DNA from: Prosthecobacter debontii
Lineage (GTDB): Bacteria > Verrucomicrobiota > Verrucomicrobiia > Verrucomicrobiales > Akkermansiaceae
Reading direction: 5' to 3'
DNA: 64,000 nucleotides
Assembly (NCBI GenBank): GCA_945869465.1
Contig: CAMBPB010000006.1
Location: forward strand, 19,896-83,895
Shown here: positions 30,603 through 39,996 of the stretch, one piece after another
Layout: each line of letters opens with the position of its first letter
How positions within the stretch are numbered: the first letter of the stretch is position 1
Notes under the pieces: model-generated
The model's input: the letters and a program-made list of their open reading frames with translations, nothing else
The model's database searches: none
What the model was told of the DNA's origin: nothing
Made by a program: the position numbers and the translations under genes

Positions 30603-33600
30603 TTAGAGCGATTCGATCATGTGTAGCACTTCGGCCACGCGGCCGTTGTGGCCGTAGAACTGTTTGACGTTGGCGCGGGGCGCGGCGAGTTGTTTGAAGT
30701 CGATGGCTTCGGCGAGCGGGCCGCCGCGGAGTTTTTCGGCGGCGAGCATCGCGAGCACGGCCAGTTGCATGGGAGGCGTGGCGCGATCGAAGGCCGGGGC
30801 ATTGGCGTCGTGAGGAATCGTCCAGGTGCGCTCGACCATTTCACCGCGGGTGGTGTCGTGGAAACGCACGCTCACTTCGCCGAGTTCGCCGTTGCCTCCG
30901 GGGAGCGGCTCGACTTGATAGACGGCGACACCGGCCTCCTCGGCGGCGAGCTCGGCGGCGTCCACCGCGTCGTTGCGGAAGTCCTCGGTTTTCAGACGGT
31001 CCTTTTCGAAACCGATCAGTTTGTAGCGTCCCACGCGCTCCGGATTGAACCGTACCTGCACCTTGACGTTCTCCGCGGCGGGCCGGAAGGCACCGGCGAG
31101 CTGCTTGGCGAAGTTTGCATCGGCACCCTTGCCGACCACGTAATAGCGGCCGTTGCCGTTGCGGGCGAGCTCGCCTAGCAGTTCATCGTTGAGTCCGTCC
31201 GCGGCGATGCCTGCGATGTCGAAGGCGATGCCTTTCTGGCGCAGGGCTTTGACTTTTTCCGCGAGGCGCGCGGGATCGGCGTTGCCGAGGTTGGCCGCGC
31301 CGTCGGTGAACAGCACGATGCGGTTCTGCGCGCCTACCAGTTTACGGCGATCCGCCAGTTGTTCGCCGAGCTTGATGGCTTCCTCCAGATTGGTGCCGCC
31401 TTCGCTGGCGGATTGGTTGACGAGTTCGGCAAGTTTTCCGGCTTTTTCGCTCGTCCAGCCATCGGCCAGCAGGCGCGGCGTTCTGGAAAACCCGATCACC
31501 GTGACCAGGTCATTTTTGGTAAGCAAGCCGGCGAGTCCAGCCAGCGCCTTGTCCATCGCCGCGCGGCGGTCCTCGCGCACCATCGAGCCGGACTGATCGA
31601 CTAACAAGGTGAGCCGCAGCGGTTGCGAGGCGGCACGTCCGGCGGCCGCGGTCTTCAGCGCGACCCGCACCAGGTTGCGGCCGGGAATGACCGGATGGGC
31701 GGATTGTTCGATGGCATGGGCCACCGGTTCGCCGGCGGTCGGCGCGGGATCGCCGTAATCCACGGCATTGTAGAACTGCTCGACCTTGATGCCCGCCAGA
31801 TCCGGCCGCTCGCCCTTGGCCAGCGCGGCCTGTGCGATTTTGAACGAGGCGTCGCTGATGTTGAGGGAGAAGGTGGAATAGGGGTCTTCGGTGGCGACGA
31901 TTTCCTCCATCAACTCGGCGAGATTGGGCTTGGGCTTTTCCGGTTCGGGCGCGGCAGATGCACCCGACAGTTTCAGTTTCATCTGTTGGAGAAGCGCCTG
32001 GTCTTTCTCGAATTCTGTCTTGGCATCCACGAAATCCTGCGCGTCGAGTCCGCGTTTGATCGCCTCTTCGCGAGTCTCGTCCTTCATCGCCTGAACGGAC
32101 TTCAGCCGATTGCTGGCAAGATCGAGTTGGGCTTCCATCGTTGCTTTGAGATTTGCCGTCCCTTCGTCGAGTTGGCGCTTCATGGTCGCGATTTTTTCAT
32201 TCGCGGAGCGGACCGTCGAATGATCATTGCCAAGCCCCTTGATCGTGAGATTCTCTAGCTGACGCTTCGCCTCCAGATACTGGGGATAGAGGTTTTTGAC
32301 GATATTGTCTGGCAGAGCAAGACCGCTCGCATAGGTCATCAATTGATCGTTCTCATACTTTTTCATGCTGGCGATCTGGCTCTCCAACTGGGACTTGTCC
32401 TGCTCAAGCTGATGGAACGTCAGCAATGCGTTCCTGGCACCTTGGTCCTCGTCCACTCCGGAGCTGCCGAAAAACGAGTCGGTTCCCTTGTAGATGATGC
32501 CTTTGGTGCGGACAATGGTCGCGAGGACCTTGCGGCGCTCCTCGACTTTGTCTTCCTGATCTTTGATGGCTTTGAGAACTTCCTCCAAACTAGCGGCAGG
32601 TTCTTCCCTCTTATCGACGATCCTTCCTCTGATCGGAGAAAGGTTTTCGATCCGATCTTCTGCGGTCAATGCGGGGTTCGATTGAATGGCGTCGGATAAC
32701 TCCTTGGTTTTTGCTCCCGGTTCAAGGGCGGCAAGGGCGTCGTGTGTGGCGATTTCGGGTATAGCGGGTGTCGGCTTCTTGGTTTCGGCAACATCCCGAT
32801 TAAACAGGCGACCCAACACGGGAATGTCCCCCATCTGGGGAGCTTTCGCAGCGGATTCCTGTTCCTGTTTCGCTTCATCGGGCGAACTCATTTCATCGTC
32901 AACGTTGTTCGGAGCGGACAGAACGGTATCGATGTTCGCCTTGGCGACCGCTTGATCGCCGCTGCGAAGGCCGCTGGTTGCACCCGGAAGCGTGGTGGCG
33001 GGTTCGGGAACGGCCGCCGCGGCGAGTTGTGGCTGCCCGGCCGGTGCGGCAGGTGGTGGGGGTGGTGGTGGGGGTGGTGGTGGTGGGGGGGGTGGACTGG
33101 CGCGGGCGGACGATTTGTGCTGCTCGCTCCTAGCCGAAAGATGTTCCTCCTCGCCCTCGGCGGCGGAATCCCGTTGGTTGGCGGCAAGTCTCTTTTGTTC
33201 TTGGGCGAGCTTGTGCATCGGGGGCACGATGCGAGGCCGGGCTTGGCGGCTTTCGGAGACTCCCCCCCAGCCGGAACCGAAACCGTCACCACTCCCAACA
33301 TCCATGGAGGGAGTCACAACATCGACATCCGGGATGGGCACCGCCGTGGGCGATGCGGTATTGGCGGCAATTGCTTTTGCCATGGGTGAAACCGGGGCAT
33401 CCGACTTATCGGCTGGGGGTGCGGGAGAACCCGCCGGAGCCGCAGCCAAGGCGGGACGGCTGGCGGCAGGTGCCGATGGTTTTCTATCCGAAACCGACGA
33501 TCTGCCGTTGACGTCATTTTTCGCGAGTTGGTCCGTCGCATCCGCCCGGGAGGTCCGACCGGCGGGTCCATTGCCAGGTTGCTCAAGGTTGGGAACATTC

Positions 33601-34136
33601 ATCGGCTTGGGAGTGCCCTCGATGAGTTCGGGAGGAAGGTTGGTGGCGAGGGGCACACCGCGAGCGGTGCCTTCTATAGATCTGTCATCTCCACTTTCCG
33701 CCATGTAGGATATAGTCTTTTCAGGCTCGCGAATGGTTTGTGGTCTAATCCAAATCGGGTTGACCATCTGTAGAACAACCACGGCCAGAACGACACAAGC
33801 CGCGATGGCCAACAACGCTCTGCGACCGCTGCGTCGTATGCGAAGTTCCTTTTGCGGATCGAGGCGGATGGTTTTCTCCGCCCCGAAGATCTCATCGAGT
33901 GCCTGGCGTTTTTCCGGCGGGAGTTTCCATCCCTCGTCGGGTTGGGTGGCTTCGGCTTCGGTGAGCAGGCCGTGGAGGGCGCGCATGCGGCGGCGGAAGA
34001 CGAGCAACTCGGGACGCTCTTCGCAGAGGCGCTCCAATTCCGCCGCTTCAAAGGCGGAGGCCTCGCCAAGCACCCAAGCCACGATCCGGGCTTCAACCGG
34101 TTCGTCGCCAACGGCAGTAAATGGAGAGTCGTTCAT
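30603..34136 (-). CDS. VWA (YfbK-like) membrane protein with anti-sigma-like N-terminus, poly-Pro tract and coiled coil
   Basis: TLLVDQSGSMVREDRRAAMDKALAGLAGLL (MIDAS), DPYSTFSLNISDASF..KVEQFYNAVDYGDP and C-terminal DUF3520-like part; N-terminal EARIVAWVLGEASAFEAAELERLCEERPEL, then a TM helix. Confidence 0.9.
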   Translation of the reverse strand: MNDSPFTAVGDEPVEARIVAWVLGEASAFEAAELERLCEERPELLVFRRRMRALHGLLTEAEATQPDEGWKLPPEKRQALDEIFGAEKTIRLDPQKELRIRRSGRRALLAIAACVVLAVVVLQMVNPIWIRPQTIREPEKTISYMAESGDDRSIEGTARGVPLATNLPPELIEGTPKPMNVPNLEQPGNGPAGRTSRADATDQLAKNDVNGRSSVSDRKPSAPAASRPALAAAPAGSPAPPADKSDAPVSPMAKAIAANTASPTAVPIPDVDVVTPSMDVGSGDGFGSGWGGVSESRQARPRIVPPMHKLAQEQKRLAANQRDSAAEGEEEHLSARSEQHKSSARASPPPPPPPPPPPPPPPAAPAGQPQLAAAAVPEPATTLPGATSGLRSGDQAVAKANIDTVLSAPNNVDDEMSSPDEAKQEQESAAKAPQMGDIPVLGRLFNRDVAETKKPTPAIPEIATHDALAALEPGAKTKELSDAIQSNPALTAEDRIENLSPIRGRIVDKREEPAASLEEVLKAIKDQEDKVEERRKVLATIVRTKGIIYKGTDSFFGSSGVDEDQGARNALLTFHQLEQDKSQLESQIASMKKYENDQLMTYASGLALPDNIVKNLYPQYLEAKRQLENLTIKGLGNDHSTVRSANEKIATMKRQLDEGTANLKATMEAQLDLASNRLKSVQAMKDETREEAIKRGLDAQDFVDAKTEFEKDQALLQQMKLKLSGASAAPEPEKPKPNLAELMEEIVATEDPYSTFSLNISDASFKIAQAALAKGERPDLAGIKVEQFYNAVDYGDPAPTAGEPVAHAIEQSAHPVIPGRNLVRVALKTAAAGRAASQPLRLTLLVDQSGSMVREDRRAAMDKALAGLAGLLTKNDLVTVIGFSRTPRLLADGWTSEKAGKLAELVNQSASEGGTNLEEAIKLGEQLADRRKLVGAQNRIVLFTDGAANLGNADPARLAEKVKALRQKGIAFDIAGIAADGLNDELLGELARNGNGRYYVVGKGADANFAKQLAGAFRPAAENVKVQVRFNPERVGRYKLIGFEKDRLKTEDFRNDAVDAAELAAEEAGVAVYQVEPLPGGNGELGEVSVRFHDTTRGEMVERTWTIPHDANAPAFDRATPPMQLAVLAMLAAEKLRGGPLAEAIDFKQLAAPRANVKQFYGHNGRVAEVLHMIESL
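33051..33095 (-). repeat. CCA/CCC proline codon repeat (15 consecutive Pro)
   Basis: Plus strand aggtggtgggggtggtggtgggggtggtggtggtggggggggtgg read as 15 Pro codons on minus strand. Confidence 0.95.
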
Positions 34137-34240
34137 GAAGAGATAGTGGATTGTGGATGAAGGGTGCCGAGTGAGCAGTGAGCAGAGGAAGAGAGATTGC
34201 GCGGTTCAGGGTCTTTTCTGATCTTGAAGTCTTGTGTCTT

Positions 34241-34822
34241 TCAGCCATCGGCTGATTCGATGCCGAGGCGGCGGAGGGAGTCGGCTAGATTTTTGAGGGC
34301 GTGGTGGAGTTTGTAGCCGACGTTGCCGATGCTGAGGCCGGTGCGTTGGCTGATTTGCTCGTACTTGAGATTTTCGTGGTATTTGAGGCAAATGAGAGCG
34401 CGGTCGGCGGGGTCGAGTTCGGCGAGCAGGAGCTGGAGGGTGCCGAGGGCTTCGAGGCGGCCGAGGGATTGCTCGGGATCGGGCGCGTCGCTGGCCAATT
34501 CGTGGATGAGGTCGGTGGAGGTTTCGCGGCGGTGGTCACGGAGGTGGTTGAGGGCGAGGTTGCGGATCGAGCGGAAGAGCCAGGCGCGGGGATTGACGAC
34601 CTCATCCCAGTGGGCGTGGAGTTTGAGGAAGGCTTCCTGGACAAGGTCTTGTGCGGTTTCCCGCTGGCCGAGCAACCCGTAGGCGAAACGGAGCAATGGC
34701 GATTCCTCCGTTTCGAAAACCTGTCGGAGTGTCGGTTTATCCTCCATGGGGGCTCGAAACGGGATCACCGGATTGCGTCCGGTTTTAGCCATTGGATGGG
34801 CGGTGGCGGTCATTGTTTCCAT
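34241..34822 (-). CDS. RNA polymerase sigma-70 factor, ECF subfamily
   Basis: LLRFAYGLLGQRETAQDLVQEAFLKLHAHWDEVVNPRAWLFRSIRNLALNHLRD and region 4 ALICLKYHENLKYEQISQRTGLSIGNVGYKLHHALKNLADSLR. Confidence 0.95.
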   Translation of the reverse strand: METMTATAHPMAKTGRNPVIPFRAPMEDKPTLRQVFETEESPLLRFAYGLLGQRETAQDLVQEAFLKLHAHWDEVVNPRAWLFRSIRNLALNHLRDHRRETSTDLIHELASDAPDPEQSLGRLEALGTLQLLLAELDPADRALICLKYHENLKYEQISQRTGLSIGNVGYKLHHALKNLADSLRRLGIESADG

Positions 34823-34908
34823 GATGCTGCGCGCGCTGGATCATGCTTTTCACTGATGAAGACACAGACCGGCGGATTTCATTAGGAAAAAATTCGTGAA
34901 TTTTCGTG

Positions 34909-34940
34909 TGGAGCGGCGGCACGTATCCGCCGATGCGGAT
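34909..34940. repeat. Palindromic element, copy 1
   Basis: tggagcggcggcacgtATCCGCcgatGCGGAT. Confidence 0.75.
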
Positions 34941-35115
34941 GGAGAGTCGATGGCATGCGTTTCGCTCGGCTCATGGTCAACCCATCCTCAAGGGCGACGC
35001 GCTACGGTGATTGTTTGCCACAAAACGTCATCTGCGGTAGCAGATTTCCGGTTCGCCGGGGATAGACTCGGTCCCGACGGGACCATTCATAAGAACCCGG
35101 CACACGCTGCCGGGA

Positions 35116-35146
35116 GGAGCGGCAAAACATGTCCGCCGATGCGGAT
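35116..35146. repeat. Palindromic element, copy 2
   Basis: ggagcggcaaaacatgTCCGCcgatGCGGAt. Confidence 0.75.
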
Positions 35147-35148
35147 AC

Positions 35149-36672
35149 TCACTCCCACTCGATGCTTGCGGGCGGCTTGGTGGAGATGTCGTAGAGCACG
35201 CGGTTGACGCCCTTCACCTCGTTGAGGATGCGGTGGCTGGTCTCGCGGAGAAGCTGATCGGGAAGATCCACCCAGTCGGCGGTCATGGCGTCTTCGGAAA
35301 TCACGGCGCGCAGCGAAATCGCCCACTCGTAGCTGCGTTCGTCGCCTTTGACGCCGACGGTTTTCACCGGGATGAGCCCGGCATAGGCCTGCCAGACGCG
35401 GTCATACCAACTGTGCTCCTTGAGTTTGCCGATGAAGATGGCGTCGCACTCGCGGATGATGCGCAGCCGGTCCGGGGTGATCACCCCGGGGCAGCGCACG
35501 GCGAGACCGGGGCCCGGGAACGGGTGGCGGTGGAGGATGTCATGCGGGATGCCGAGTGAGGCACCGAGCGCGCGGACCTCGTCCTTGAAAAACTCGGCCA
35601 GCGGTTCCAAGACTTTCCCCTGGGCCTGCAATTCCAGAATACGGTCAACCCGGTTGTGGTGGGTCTTGATTTTTGATGCCTTGGACTTGGCGTTAGAAGC
35701 GCTCTCGATGACATCCGGATAGAGCGTGCCCTGGGCGAGCATTTCGGCATTGCCGACCGAGTCCCAGAAGACATCGATGAAGAGGTTGCCGATGATGACT
35801 CGTTTTTTCTCGGGATCGTCCACGCCGTCAAGCGCTGTTAGGAAGCGTTCGGCGCAATCGACCGTTTCGATAGGCACGCCCATGCGGTGGAAATTGCTGC
35901 GGACCTCCTCGCCCTCATCCTTGCGCATTAGTCCGTGATCGACAAAAATTGCGCGCACGTTCGCGCCGGCCTCGTGCAGCAGCACCGCGAGCACGGTGCT
36001 GTCCACGCCGCCGGAAACGCCGCAGACAATTTGTTTGCCGCGCACTTTCTCGCGGATGCCTTCGATGACCTCGCGTTTCAAATCGTCGATGCGGAATGGC
36101 AGCAGGTGTTTGGCATGGAGCAGGAAATTGTGCAGGATGCGCAAGCCCTCATGGCTGTGAGTAACTTCCGGGTGGAACTGGATGCCAAAAAAGCGCTCGT
36201 TCCATTTCAGGGAAACCGGCGTTCCGTGTTGGTTGCTGGCGATCACCTTCGCACCTTCCGGCAGCACCTTCACGGTGTCCGAGTGGCTCATCCACACTTG
36301 TGACGAGGCGGAAACCCCTTCGTAAAGCCCCTGGCATTCCGCCGGGAAAAGATTCGCCGGACCATATTCACGCCGGTCGCTGGCCTCGACGGTGCCGCCG
36401 AACTTGATGTTGAGAAGCTGCATGCCGTAACAGACGCCGAGCACCGGCACGTTGAAGGCCTGGAGCGCCTCGAAATCGAGGTCCGGCGCGTCCACCTCGC
36501 TGGTGCTGCGCGGTCCGCCTGATAGAATAATGGCCCCGGGTTTTCCGATGTTAGGAAAATCCTCGATGGCATGGAGTTTTGCGAAAAATCCCAACTCGCG
36601 CACCCGGCGGACAATCAACTGGGTGTATTGCGAGCCGAAATCGATGACGGCAACGTGATTCTGGTCGTGCAT
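35149..36672 (-). CDS. guaA: GMP synthase (glutamine-hydrolysing)
   Basis: [71 protein letters not shown]. Confidence 0.98.
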   Translation of the reverse strand: MHDQNHVAVIDFGSQYTQLIVRRVRELGFFAKLHAIEDFPNIGKPGAIILSGGPRSTSEVDAPDLDFEALQAFNVPVLGVCYGMQLLNIKFGGTVEASDRREYGPANLFPAECQGLYEGVSASSQVWMSHSDTVKVLPEGAKVIASNQHGTPVSLKWNERFFGIQFHPEVTHSHEGLRILHNFLLHAKHLLPFRIDDLKREVIEGIREKVRGKQIVCGVSGGVDSTVLAVLLHEAGANVRAIFVDHGLMRKDEGEEVRSNFHRMGVPIETVDCAERFLTALDGVDDPEKKRVIIGNLFIDVFWDSVGNAEMLAQGTLYPDVIESASNAKSKASKIKTHHNRVDRILELQAQGKVLEPLAEFFKDEVRALGASLGIPHDILHRHPFPGPGLAVRCPGVITPDRLRIIRECDAIFIGKLKEHSWYDRVWQAYAGLIPVKTVGVKGDERSYEWAISLRAVISEDAMTADWVDLPDQLLRETSHRILNEVKGVNRVLYDISTKPPASIEWE

Positions 36673-36681
36673 GGAAAATTG

Positions 36682-36704
36682 AAATTCTAAATCTTAAATT
36701 CTAA
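36682..36704 (-). repeat. AT-rich 23-mer upstream of guaA start
   Basis: Reverse complement TTAGAATTTAAGATTTAGAATTT, 22/23 identical to 3782-3804, 9 nt before guaA ATG. Confidence 0.9.
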
Positions 36705-36717
36705 ATTCTAAACAAAC

Positions 36718-38172
36718 TCAGCTGATCGGCTGATAGTTGGTCGGTTCCTCGGTGATGACCACGTCATGAACGTGGCTCTCGCGCAGGCCGCCGGCGGTGA
36801 TGCGGACGAAGTTGGCGCGTTCTCGGAGTTCCGCCAGATTCGAGGCGCCGATGTAGCCCATGCCGGACTTGAGGCCGCCCATGAGTTGGAAGATCACATC
36901 GGATAGAGGCCCCTTGTAAGGCACCCGGCCTTCGACCCCTTCCGGAACGAGTTTGCCGGAACTGTTCTGGCCGTAGCGGTCACCCGCGCCTTTCTGCATG
37001 GCGCCGATCGAGCCCATGCCGCGGTAGGTTTTGAATCGCCGTCCTTGGAAGTGCACCGTCTGGCCCGGGCTCTCGCGGGTTCCCGCCAGCAGCGATCCTA
37101 ACATCACGAGGTCGGCCCCGGCGGCGAGTGCCTTGACGATGTCCCCGGAATAACGGATACCGCCATCGGCGATCACTTTCACGCCATGCTCGCGGCAGAT
37201 ATCGGCGACATTCCGGATCGCGGTGAACTGGGGCATGCCGACGCCGGAAATCACCCGCGTGGTGCAGATCGATCCCGGACCGACACCGACTTTCACGGCG
37301 TTAGCGCCGGCCTTGACCAGATCGCGCGCGCCCTGTTCGGTGACCACGTTGCCTGCCACGACCGGCACATTTGAAAGAGAGCGGAGCTGCCCGATCACTT
37401 CCATGACATGACGGGTATGGCCAGTGGCGGCGTCGATGAACAACGCGTCGGCTCCGGCTTCGATCAAGGCCCGGCCGCGGTCGATGCAATCGGGTCCCAC
37501 GCCCACGGCGGCCCCGCAGCGGAGGCGGCCGTTTTCGTCCTTGGCGGAGTTGGTGAAGGTGATGCGTTTTTCGATATCGGAGCCAGTGATCAGGCCCGCC
37601 AGCCGTCCGTCCGGGTGGACCAGCGGCAGTTTCTCGATGCGGTTTTGATAGAGAATGCGGCGGGCCTCCTCCAGACCGGTCGTCGGCGGCGCGGTGACCA
37701 GTTTTTCCAGCGGCGTCATCACGTCGGCCACCTTGGCATCCTGGCGTTCGAGATAACGGATATCGCGACCGGTGACCATGCCTTCGAGCAGGCCATTGGC
37801 ATCAATCACGGGAAAACCGGAGAACCCATTTTTCGCCATGATTTCGCGCACATGATCGACCGAATCCTCCTTGCGAACGGTGAGCGGTTTGAGAATGACC
37901 GCGTTTTCCGAGCGTTTCACCCGCGAAACCATCGTCACCTGTTCATCAATCGGGCAGGCCCGGTGGATCACGCCCATGCCGCCTTCGCGGGCCAAGGCGA
38001 TCGCCAAATCGTGTTCCGAAACCGTGTCCATCGCCGCCGAAACCACCGGCAGGAACAAGTGAATGCCCGCCGTGATGTGGGTCGAAAGATCCGCGTCACC
38101 GGGCAGAACCGAGCTCATCGTCGGCACCAGAAGCACGTCATCGAATGAAAGTCCTAGGGAAATCTCTGCCAT
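36718..38172 (-). CDS. guaB: IMP dehydrogenase
   Basis: [29 protein letters not shown] pair; [49 protein letters not shown]. Confidence 0.98.
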   Translation of the reverse strand: MAEISLGLSFDDVLLVPTMSSVLPGDADLSTHITAGIHLFLPVVSAAMDTVSEHDLAIALAREGGMGVIHRACPIDEQVTMVSRVKRSENAVILKPLTVRKEDSVDHVREIMAKNGFSGFPVIDANGLLEGMVTGRDIRYLERQDAKVADVMTPLEKLVTAPPTTGLEEARRILYQNRIEKLPLVHPDGRLAGLITGSDIEKRITFTNSAKDENGRLRCGAAVGVGPDCIDRGRALIEAGADALFIDAATGHTRHVMEVIGQLRSLSNVPVVAGNVVTEQGARDLVKAGANAVKVGVGPGSICTTRVISGVGMPQFTAIRNVADICREHGVKVIADGGIRYSGDIVKALAAGADLVMLGSLLAGTRESPGQTVHFQGRRFKTYRGMGSIGAMQKGAGDRYGQNSSGKLVPEGVEGRVPYKGPLSDVIFQLMGGLKSGMGYIGASNLAELRERANFVRITAGGLRESHVHDVVITEEPTNYQPIS

Positions 38173-38322
38173 GCGGGAATCAATCGAGGTGCCCCCCAAC
38201 GCGCAAGTCTGAATCCGCAAAAAGACCGCCCCGGGGTGGAGATCCGGCGCAAAATCCCGAAAACCCGTTCTCGACAGGTTTGAAACCCCTGCTTAGTTTG
38301 CGCCCCTCTTCCACCAAACACC

Positions 38323-39168
38323 ATGATTCGTAAATTCATCCCCGGCGCCCTGGCCCTCGGCCTCATTGCCACCTCATCCGCCCAGAAACCGGCCGCAGGC
38401 CCCGCAAAAACGGAAGCCACCACGCCACCCATCGAAGTGCCCGCCAAGCCGAAACTCGATCCCGCCGTGATCAAGGCGGATTCGTCCTATGCGCTCGGTT
38501 TTCGCACGGGAAGCACCTTTGCCCAGCAATTCGGCCGCTTCGGCGTGAGTGCGGCCGACATCCAGGAGGAGAATTTCCTCAAGGGTTTCATGGTTGCGGT
38601 CAAGGGCGACAAACCTGAGTTGGAGGAAGCCAAACTCCAAGCCGCCATGCAGGCGCTCGGTGATCTTCTGCAAGCCCGCGAAAAGGAAACCGCCGCCGCC
38701 AACTTGCAAGCCGGCAAGAAATTCCTTGAAGAAAATGGCAAGCGCGAAGGGGTCATCACCACCAAAAGCGGCCTGCAATACGAGATTCTCGCCAAGGGCG
38801 GCGATGTCAAATACGTCGCTCCTAAAGAAGGTGCCGAGGACAACAAGCAATTCATGGTCCATTATAAGGGCACTCTCATCAGCGGCAAACAGTTCGACGC
38901 TTCACCTGAAGGCGAGCCCGTTCCGATGACCCTCCAAGTGGTTGAAGGTTTCAAGGAAGCCCTCACCACCATGCCGGTCGGTTCCAAGTGGAAGCTCTTC
39001 ATGCCCAGCAGCCTTGCCTACGGCGAGGAGCGCCGCAGCGCGGACATCGCACCGAATAGTGCGCTGATCTTTGAATTGGAACTCGTCAAAATCCAGGATG
39101 CACCGCCAGCTCCGGCGGCGGGTGGCTTGCCATTCCCGATGCCTCAGGGCGGACCGGGCGGCAAATAA
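38323..39168 (+). CDS. FKBP-type peptidyl-prolyl cis-trans isomerase (FkpA/Mip-like), secreted
   Basis: Signal peptide; FKBP_N-like helical region; TKSGLQYEILAKGG...FMVHYKGTLISGKQFDAS...LAYGEERRSADIAPNSALIFELELVKI. Confidence 0.95.
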   Translation: MIRKFIPGALALGLIATSSAQKPAAGPAKTEATTPPIEVPAKPKLDPAVIKADSSYALGFRTGSTFAQQFGRFGVSAADIQEENFLKGFMVAVKGDKPELEEAKLQAAMQALGDLLQAREKETAAANLQAGKKFLEENGKREGVITTKSGLQYEILAKGGDVKYVAPKEGAEDNKQFMVHYKGTLISGKQFDASPEGEPVPMTLQVVEGFKEALTTMPVGSKWKLFMPSSLAYGEERRSADIAPNSALIFELELVKIQDAPPAPAAGGLPFPMPQGGPGGK

Positions 39169-39190
39169 GCCTGCTATTCGAAGATTCTCC

Positions 39191-39228
39191 AAAAGGGCGG
39201 CCGGATTCAACCGGCAGCCCTTTTTTTG
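39191..39228 (+). terminator. Putative rho-independent terminator after FKBP gene
   Basis: Inverted repeat aaagggc-ggccgg attcaa ccgg-cagccctttt followed by a T run. Confidence 0.75.
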
Positions 39229-39286
39229 CCGCACGGATCTAGCAGCAAGAACTACCGATGGCCCCGGAAGGGAAATGATGGAACCC

Positions 39287-39964
39287 TCAGGCCTCTTGTT
39301 TTTGTTTCTGAAGTGACTCCTCCTTCGACACTCGCCGGCATTCCGCCACGAAGTGATTGCAAGCTTCCCTGCACAGCAGCGGAATCGCCTCGGCTTCAGA
39401 AAGGCCGCCCGGAATGCCGTTGTAGCGGCTGGCGTCACTGTCCTCCAGCGGGGTGTTTGCAGCGATTTTCCAGAGGATCCGTTTTGCGCACTGATGCGCC
39501 GGACCGCAAACCTCCTGCACGAGTCGCTGCGCCCCAGCGTCGCTGATGGTGCGGGCGAAGCGGTACATTCCGGTCTGGCGATCCAGCTTGTCGCGCAGGT
39601 TTTCGACTTCCAGCGTGCCGCTCCGGCGGGCGAATATCAAGCCCACGGCGGCCGGGTAAAATTGGTCCAAGGCCTGCCGCAAGTCTTCCTCGGTTTCCAA
39701 CGCCATCACCCAGCCGTGTTTCAAATTCGTCTGCCCCTTGGTGAACCGGTAGCTGCCATCCTCCGCATACGTCGAGAGATCCCGCGCTGCGCCCGGCCCT
39801 TCGTGAAAGTCCAATCCACCATACGCCGGCTGGGTCGATAGCTCGGCATCGGACTCGTGGCAAAGGAGATAAGGATGTCCGTAAACATTCGCTTGAATCT
39901 CCAGTTGGCCAATCCGGTGAAGACCGGACCGAAGCAAATTCCGCAGTTCGAGGGCGATTGACAT
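39287..39964 (-). CDS. DR2241-like protein (putative 4Fe-4S binding), CbiX partner
   Basis: CGPAHQCAKRILW...PLLCREACNHFVAECRR cysteine cluster near the C-terminus; directly downstream of a CbiX gene, as in the DR2241 architecture. Confidence 0.7.
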   Translation of the reverse strand: MSIALELRNLLRSGLHRIGQLEIQANVYGHPYLLCHESDAELSTQPAYGGLDFHEGPGAARDLSTYAEDGSYRFTKGQTNLKHGWVMALETEEDLRQALDQFYPAAVGLIFARRSGTLEVENLRDKLDRQTGMYRFARTISDAGAQRLVQEVCGPAHQCAKRILWKIAANTPLEDSDASRYNGIPGGLSEAEAIPLLCREACNHFVAECRRVSKEESLQKQKQEA

Positions 39965-39996
39965 TTTTTATAAATTAACGTTAATAATATTCCTAA

